DNA from: an uncultured Cetobacterium sp.
GTDB taxonomy: Bacteria > Fusobacteriota > Fusobacteriia > Fusobacteriales > Fusobacteriaceae
Assembly (NCBI GenBank): GCA_900766645.1
Contig: CAAFWD010000137.1
Coordinates: forward strand, 1-9,306
Length of the DNA: 9,306 nt
Direction of reading: 5' to 3'
A model generated the notes under the pieces. That model was not told the DNA's origin. It saw only the letters and a program-made list of their open reading frames with translations, and did not search any database. Within the stretch, counting starts at the first letter, position 1; each line of letters starts with the position of its first letter. Below, in pieces: positions 7,050 through 9,306 of this stretch. Position numbers and translations under genes: made by a program.

Positions 7050-8099
7050 TTACCACCATTTTATTTTTTTGAAAAATACAATGGTTAGTAAAACGATAAA
7101 TATAGCTACATAGCAAAAGATCAAATATCCAGTTTTTAATGAAAGCCCAGGAATATAAATAAAATTCATTCCATAAAAACCAGTTAAAAAAGTTAGCGGA
7201 ATAAAAATAGTAGAAATAATAGTTAGAACTTTCATAATTTTATTCATATTTGTACTTACAGTAGAATGATAAAGCTGTAACAGTTCATTTCCTCTATAAA
7301 CGATATAATCAACATTTTCACTTATAATAGTTATGTGGTCTTGAAGATCTTTTAAATATATATATAAGTCTTCGCTTAGAGACTCCTTCATATCAGAACC
7401 ATTCAGTTTATAGACTAATTCTTTCAATGGGAAGACTACTTTTTTAAGAGTCAAAGTTTCTTTTTTAAATCTTAAAATCTCTTCGAAGTCTTTTTTTTCA
7501 GGGTTTTTAGTAACGATATCCTCAAGTGCTTCTAATTGCTCTTCAAAATCTTCAATTATAGCAAAATAATCATCGATTATTCTATCTATTAAAGAGTAAG
7601 CTAAATATCCAGTATGACGAACTTTTATACGATTAATATCTTTTTCAATTCTTGAAATTATTTCATCAAAAATATCAAATGAATTTTCTTGGAATGTAAT
7701 TAGAAGATCTGAAAAAAGTATTAAAGAAACTTGTTCATAAGCGACATTGTTGTCATTAGCTGGAAAGTATAACATTTTAAGTGTTAGGAAAAGAAAATCA
7801 TCTCTTTTTTCAAGTTTAGGTCTTTGAGAAATATTTGCTATATCCTCAAGAATAAGAGAATCAATATTAAAAAGTTCTCCTAATTTTTTCAAAACTTTTT
7901 CATCATGAATACTACCACAGTTGATCCAATTTACACAATTCTTTTCAACTGGAAAAGTTAGACTGTTTTCAAATTGAAAATCTTCTTTTTTAAAAAATGA
8001 ATTGTTGTATTTATAAAAGGTTATAGGTGTATCACAAGAAGGATTTTTTTCTCCTGTATAGATAATTGTTCCAGGTGCTAAACCGACTTTCTTTTTCAA
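7050..8099 (-). CDS. corA: CorA-family divalent metal (magnesium) transporter
   Basis: Pentameric inner-membrane channel for Mg2+, in some members Co2+ or Ni2+. It has 349 residues. A large N-terminal cytosolic alpha/beta domain and a long acidic and basic helical stalk (about 150-285) precede two membrane helices at the C-terminus (about 289-308 and 323-343). The family signature YGMNF, with Gly310-Met311-Asn312, sits at the outer end of the first helix. The tail is the expected short basic FFKKIKWW. The periplasmic loop (IYIPGLSLK) lacks the two acidic residues found in MPELKW-type loops. The TTG start is supported by AAAGGAGG (8113 to 8106) 6 nt upstream and by the absence of a nearby ATG. 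It is the first gene of the minus-strand operon, with a good promoter. No Mg2+ sensor is apparent in the leader of about 30 nt. Confidence 0.93.
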   Translation of the reverse strand: MKKKVGLAPGTIIYTGEKNPSCDTPITFYKYNNSFFKKEDFQFENSLTFPVEKNCVNWINCGSIHDEKVLKKLGELFNIDSLILEDIANISQRPKLEKRDDFLFLTLKMLYFPANDNNVAYEQVSLILFSDLLITFQENSFDIFDEIISRIEKDINRIKVRHTGYLAYSLIDRIIDDYFAIIEDFEEQLEALEDIVTKNPEKKDFEEILRFKKETLTLKKVVFPLKELVYKLNGSDMKESLSEDLYIYLKDLQDHITIISENVDYIVYRGNELLQLYHSTVSTNMNKIMKVLTIISTIFIPLTFLTGFYGMNFIYIPGLSLKTGYLIFCYVAIFIVLLTIVFFKKIKWW

Positions 8100-8135
8100 A
8101 TTCTACCTCCTTTAAGCATTGTAGATATATGAAAT

Positions 8136-8164
8136 ATTTTACTATAAAGGAAAAATAAATACAA
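8136..8164 (-). promoter_or_regulatory. Promoter of the corA-mscS-bioB-bioD operon
   Basis: Reading the minus strand, TTGTAT (8164 to 8159) is followed after exactly 17 nt by TAAAAT (8141 to 8136). This gives 4 of 6 and 5 of 6 consensus matches. The start would lie near 8129, about 30 nt before the corA TTG. No other promoter is obvious ahead of mscS or bioB, although one inside a gene cannot be excluded. Confidence 0.65.
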
Positions 8165-8199
8165 GAACTCTACAGAAATAGTATTAAAATGATTAAAAA

Positions 8200-8229
8200 T
8201 TGAAAAATAAATAAATATTGTGTTAAAAT
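8200..8229 (+). promoter_or_regulatory. Possible promoter of the cysteine-cluster gene
   Basis: TTGAAA (8200-8205) is followed after 18 nt by TAAAAT (8224-8229), which is preceded by TGT as in an extended -10 box. It is weak evidence, because the implied transcription start near 8236 falls within the ribosome binding site. An upstream start from TAAAAT at 8185-8190 is an alternative without a good -35 box. Confidence 0.3.
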
Positions 8230-8234
8230 TATAA

Positions 8235-8242
8235 AGAGGTGA
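8235..8242 (+). promoter_or_regulatory. Ribosome binding site that decides the start at 8248
   Basis: AGAGGTGA matches the site in front of bioB. It leaves 6 nt to TTG 8248, but only 2 nt to an out-of-frame ATG at 8244, and it contains the in-frame GTG at 8239. Confidence 0.65.
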
Positions 8243-8247
8243 TATGG

Positions 8248-9114
8248 TTGAATTATTTTTTATTTTTAAATCATCCTAAAGGGGAAGAGGTTTATAAAGT
8301 TTCAAAAGAGAGAGAGTATTTGTTAAAAGAACACTTTAAAAGAATAGATACTTTAGAGGTAGAAGTTGTTATAAGAGGAGAAAAATATAGAGCTTTAGTT
8401 GACTATACAGCATTTTCAAATTTAGCAAATTTCGATTGTTTTAATTGTGAAGATCCTTGTTGTGCAGATAATCCTACAATATATGAAAAGAAAACAAGAG
8501 AGTTTGTACTAGAGAATTTAAAAAAATATAATGAGTTAACTAAAAATGTGGATATTATGTTGGAGTTAGGAAAGGAGCCAGAAGAGATAATGGAGAGCAT
8601 TTTAATTGATAATGCCATGGTTCCAGATGAAAATGTTGAACAGGAAGTATCTTTGTGTACATGTTCTTTTAAACCTAACAATAAAAGTACTTTATGTTCT
8701 TTACATTCTATTTGTTTGAGTGAAGGATTAAATGTAAAAGATATAGTAGAGGTGAAACCTATAGTTTGTAGTCTATGGCCTATAGACATTATTTCAGAGG
8801 ATGATAATAGTTTGTTATATATAACAGTTCCAGATGATTTCACAACTGGATTTACAATTGAAGATTATTATGATACTCCATGCATAAATAAAGAACTTGC
8901 GCAAAGCTCTTTATTTAGAAGAAAAAATCCAGAAGGGTTTGAAGAAGAAAAATATTTGCCAATAATTATATCTTATAAAGAAACTTTAAAGTATAGTTTA
9001 GGAGAAGAATTTTATAAAAAAGTAAAAGAGCTGTTAATACAGAAAGAACTTATTTTTAAAGAGGAATTAGATGAAGATGAAAAGCAAATTTTAAAAAAAT
9101 ATAAAATAAAATAA
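8248..9114 (+). CDS. Cysteine-cluster protein, YkgJ/DUF3109-like, putative metal binding
   Basis: The function is unknown. I recognise the general cysteine pattern of the YkgJ (UPF0153) and DUF3109 families, thought to bind zinc or an iron-sulfur cluster. With the TTG start the protein has 288 residues and ten cysteines. A first cluster, CFNCEDPCC, is at 64-72. A second set is Cys137, Cys139, Cys150 and Cys156, in the order CTCSF then CSLHSIC. The characteristic KPIVCSLWPIDI (Cys174) and Cys212 complete the list. The two cysteine groups are separated by a helical acidic stretch (about 80-125). The C-terminus is charged and helical. A short hydrophobic N-terminus (NYFLFL) is too short for a signal peptide or membrane helix, so the protein is probably cytosolic. 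TTG 8248 is chosen by ribosome-binding-site spacing, and GTG 8239 would add three residues. The gene stands alone, divergent from corA, and no terminator hairpin follows it. Confidence 0.8.
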   Translation: MNYFLFLNHPKGEEVYKVSKEREYLLKEHFKRIDTLEVEVVIRGEKYRALVDYTAFSNLANFDCFNCEDPCCADNPTIYEKKTREFVLENLKKYNELTKNVDIMLELGKEPEEIMESILIDNAMVPDENVEQEVSLCTCSFKPNNKSTLCSLHSICLSEGLNVKDIVEVKPIVCSLWPIDIISEDDNSLLYITVPDDFTTGFTIEDYYDTPCINKELAQSSLFRRKNPEGFEEEKYLPIIISYKETLKYSLGEEFYKKVKELLIQKELIFKEELDEDEKQILKKYKIK

Positions 9115-9121
9115 AAAAATG

Positions 9122-9150
9122 TTGACGTCTTTCAAAGATTGTGGTACTAT
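9122..9150 (+). promoter_or_regulatory. Strong promoter ahead of the structured RNA region
   Basis: TTGACG (9122-9127) is followed after 17 nt by TACTAT (9145-9150), and TGG just before the latter gives an extended -10 element. TATAAT overlaps at 9148-9153 with a less suitable 20-nt spacing. Transcription is expected to start at about 9157-9158, which is exactly where the paired region begins. Confidence 0.75.
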
Positions 9151-9156
9151 AATATT

Positions 9157-9306
9157 TGTCCAGCGGGAAACGTTGTGACACATGAATGAAGGACATTAAC
9201 AACCGAATAGAGAAAATAGTCAGAAGTTATGAAAATAACAGTCAGAAATGACACAACCAATAAATGGTGTAAACGTAAGTCTTAGGACTTTAAATATATT
9301 TGAATG
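9157..9306 (+). ncRNA. Candidate structured leader RNA or small RNA, continues past window
   Basis: No coding frame is apparent in these 150 bases, but there is dense local base pairing beginning at the predicted transcription start. TGTCC (9157-9161) pairs with GGACA (9191-9195) and encloses CAGCG-GGAAA-CGTTG (9161-9175), sharing one base. Two hairpins with GAAA tetraloops follow almost back to back: GTTAT/ATAAC (9226-9239) and GTCA/TGAC (9241-9252). Next come ACCA-ATAAA-TGGT (9256-9268, extendable to 9253-9270 with a bulge) and AAGTC-TTAG-GACTT (9277-9290). AGTCAGAA is repeated at 9219-9226 and 9240-9247. I do not recognise a riboswitch, tmRNA, RNase P or SRP RNA motif. The last three bases are ATG, without a well-placed ribosome binding site. 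A cis-acting leader, a small RNA, or the start of a catalytic intron are all possible. Confidence 0.4.

Noticed and set aside
8244..8279. ATG at 8244 as the start of the cysteine-cluster gene
   Set aside because: It is in another frame, stops after 11 codons, and is only 2 nt from the ribosome binding site.
8403..8843. 146-codon minus-strand open frame inside the cysteine-cluster gene
   Set aside because: It is antisense to the conserved cysteine motifs of a well-initiated gene, its translation is Ser/Phe-rich and matches no family I know, and no ribosome binding site precedes it.
9171..9280. Group I or group II intron start (GCGGGAAAC at 9164-9172, GTGAC at 9175-9179, AAACGTAAGTC at 9271-9281)
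   Set aside because: These strings recall intron core elements, but GTGAC does not fit the GTGYG 5' end of group II introns, spacing to a possible exon-binding loop is too short, and group I R and S elements are not visible. It stays only as an alternative for the structured RNA.
1..9306. Mobile elements, CRISPR arrays, tRNA or rRNA genes
   Set aside because: No transposase or integrase frame, no regularly spaced repeats, no terminal inverted repeats, and no cloverleaf or conserved rRNA sequence was seen on either strand.

Overview
This is a low-GC (about one third G+C by eye), AGA-rich, densely coded bacterial chromosome segment with ordinary metabolic genes. The reading frames, the strong AGGAGG-type ribosome binding sites, the classical aspartase and an anaerobe-type biotin synthase suit a fermentative anaerobe. 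Fusobacteriota (Fusobacterium, Cetobacterium or Ilyobacter-like) is my best guess and low-GC Firmicutes is the alternative. This is inference from composition and protein style only. I see no phage genes, transposases, tRNA or rRNA genes or CRISPR arrays.

Layout. (1) Bases 1-2100, plus strand: the end of a nucleoside salvage operon, deoB (5' end cut off by the window), deoD and cdd, closed by a clear intrinsic terminator. (2) 2113-4522, plus strand: a promoter with an inverted repeat over its -10 box, a GntR/FCD-family regulator, then a second promoter with a palindrome over its -10 box, an AT-rich leader of about 140 nt and aspartate ammonia-lyase (aspA). A symmetrical terminator is shared with the convergent genes. 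(3) 8164-4525, minus strand: one probable operon corA - mscS - bioB - bioD, driven by a good promoter upstream of corA, with gaps of 31 and about 24 nt and an 11-nt overlap. (4) 8248-9114, plus strand, divergent from corA: a cysteine-rich putative metal-binding protein of the YkgJ/DUF3109 type. (5) 9115-9306: no coding sequence, but a strong promoter followed at once by a run of compact hairpins. This looks like the 5' part of a structured leader RNA or small RNA that continues past the window.

How the genes fit together. DeoD releases bases from purine (deoxy)nucleosides, DeoB turns the resulting (deoxy)ribose-1-phosphate into the 5-phosphate, and Cdd feeds cytidine into the uridine pool. 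AspA deaminates aspartate to fumarate, which can serve as an electron sink or carbon entry, and the adjacent GntR protein is the natural candidate to control it. BioB and BioD are the last and second-last enzymes of biotin synthesis. No bioA or bioF is present here. CorA and MscS concern magnesium uptake and osmotic protection.

Six of the nine genes appear to start with GTG or TTG rather than ATG. Several starts given here were moved from the longest open frame to the codon best placed behind the ribosome binding site.

The most interesting unexplained signal is the structured RNA candidate at the right edge. Next come the biotin synthase with serine at an iron-sulfur ligand position and the paired promoter palindromes around gntR and aspA. 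I do not see a convincing previously undescribed multi-gene system.
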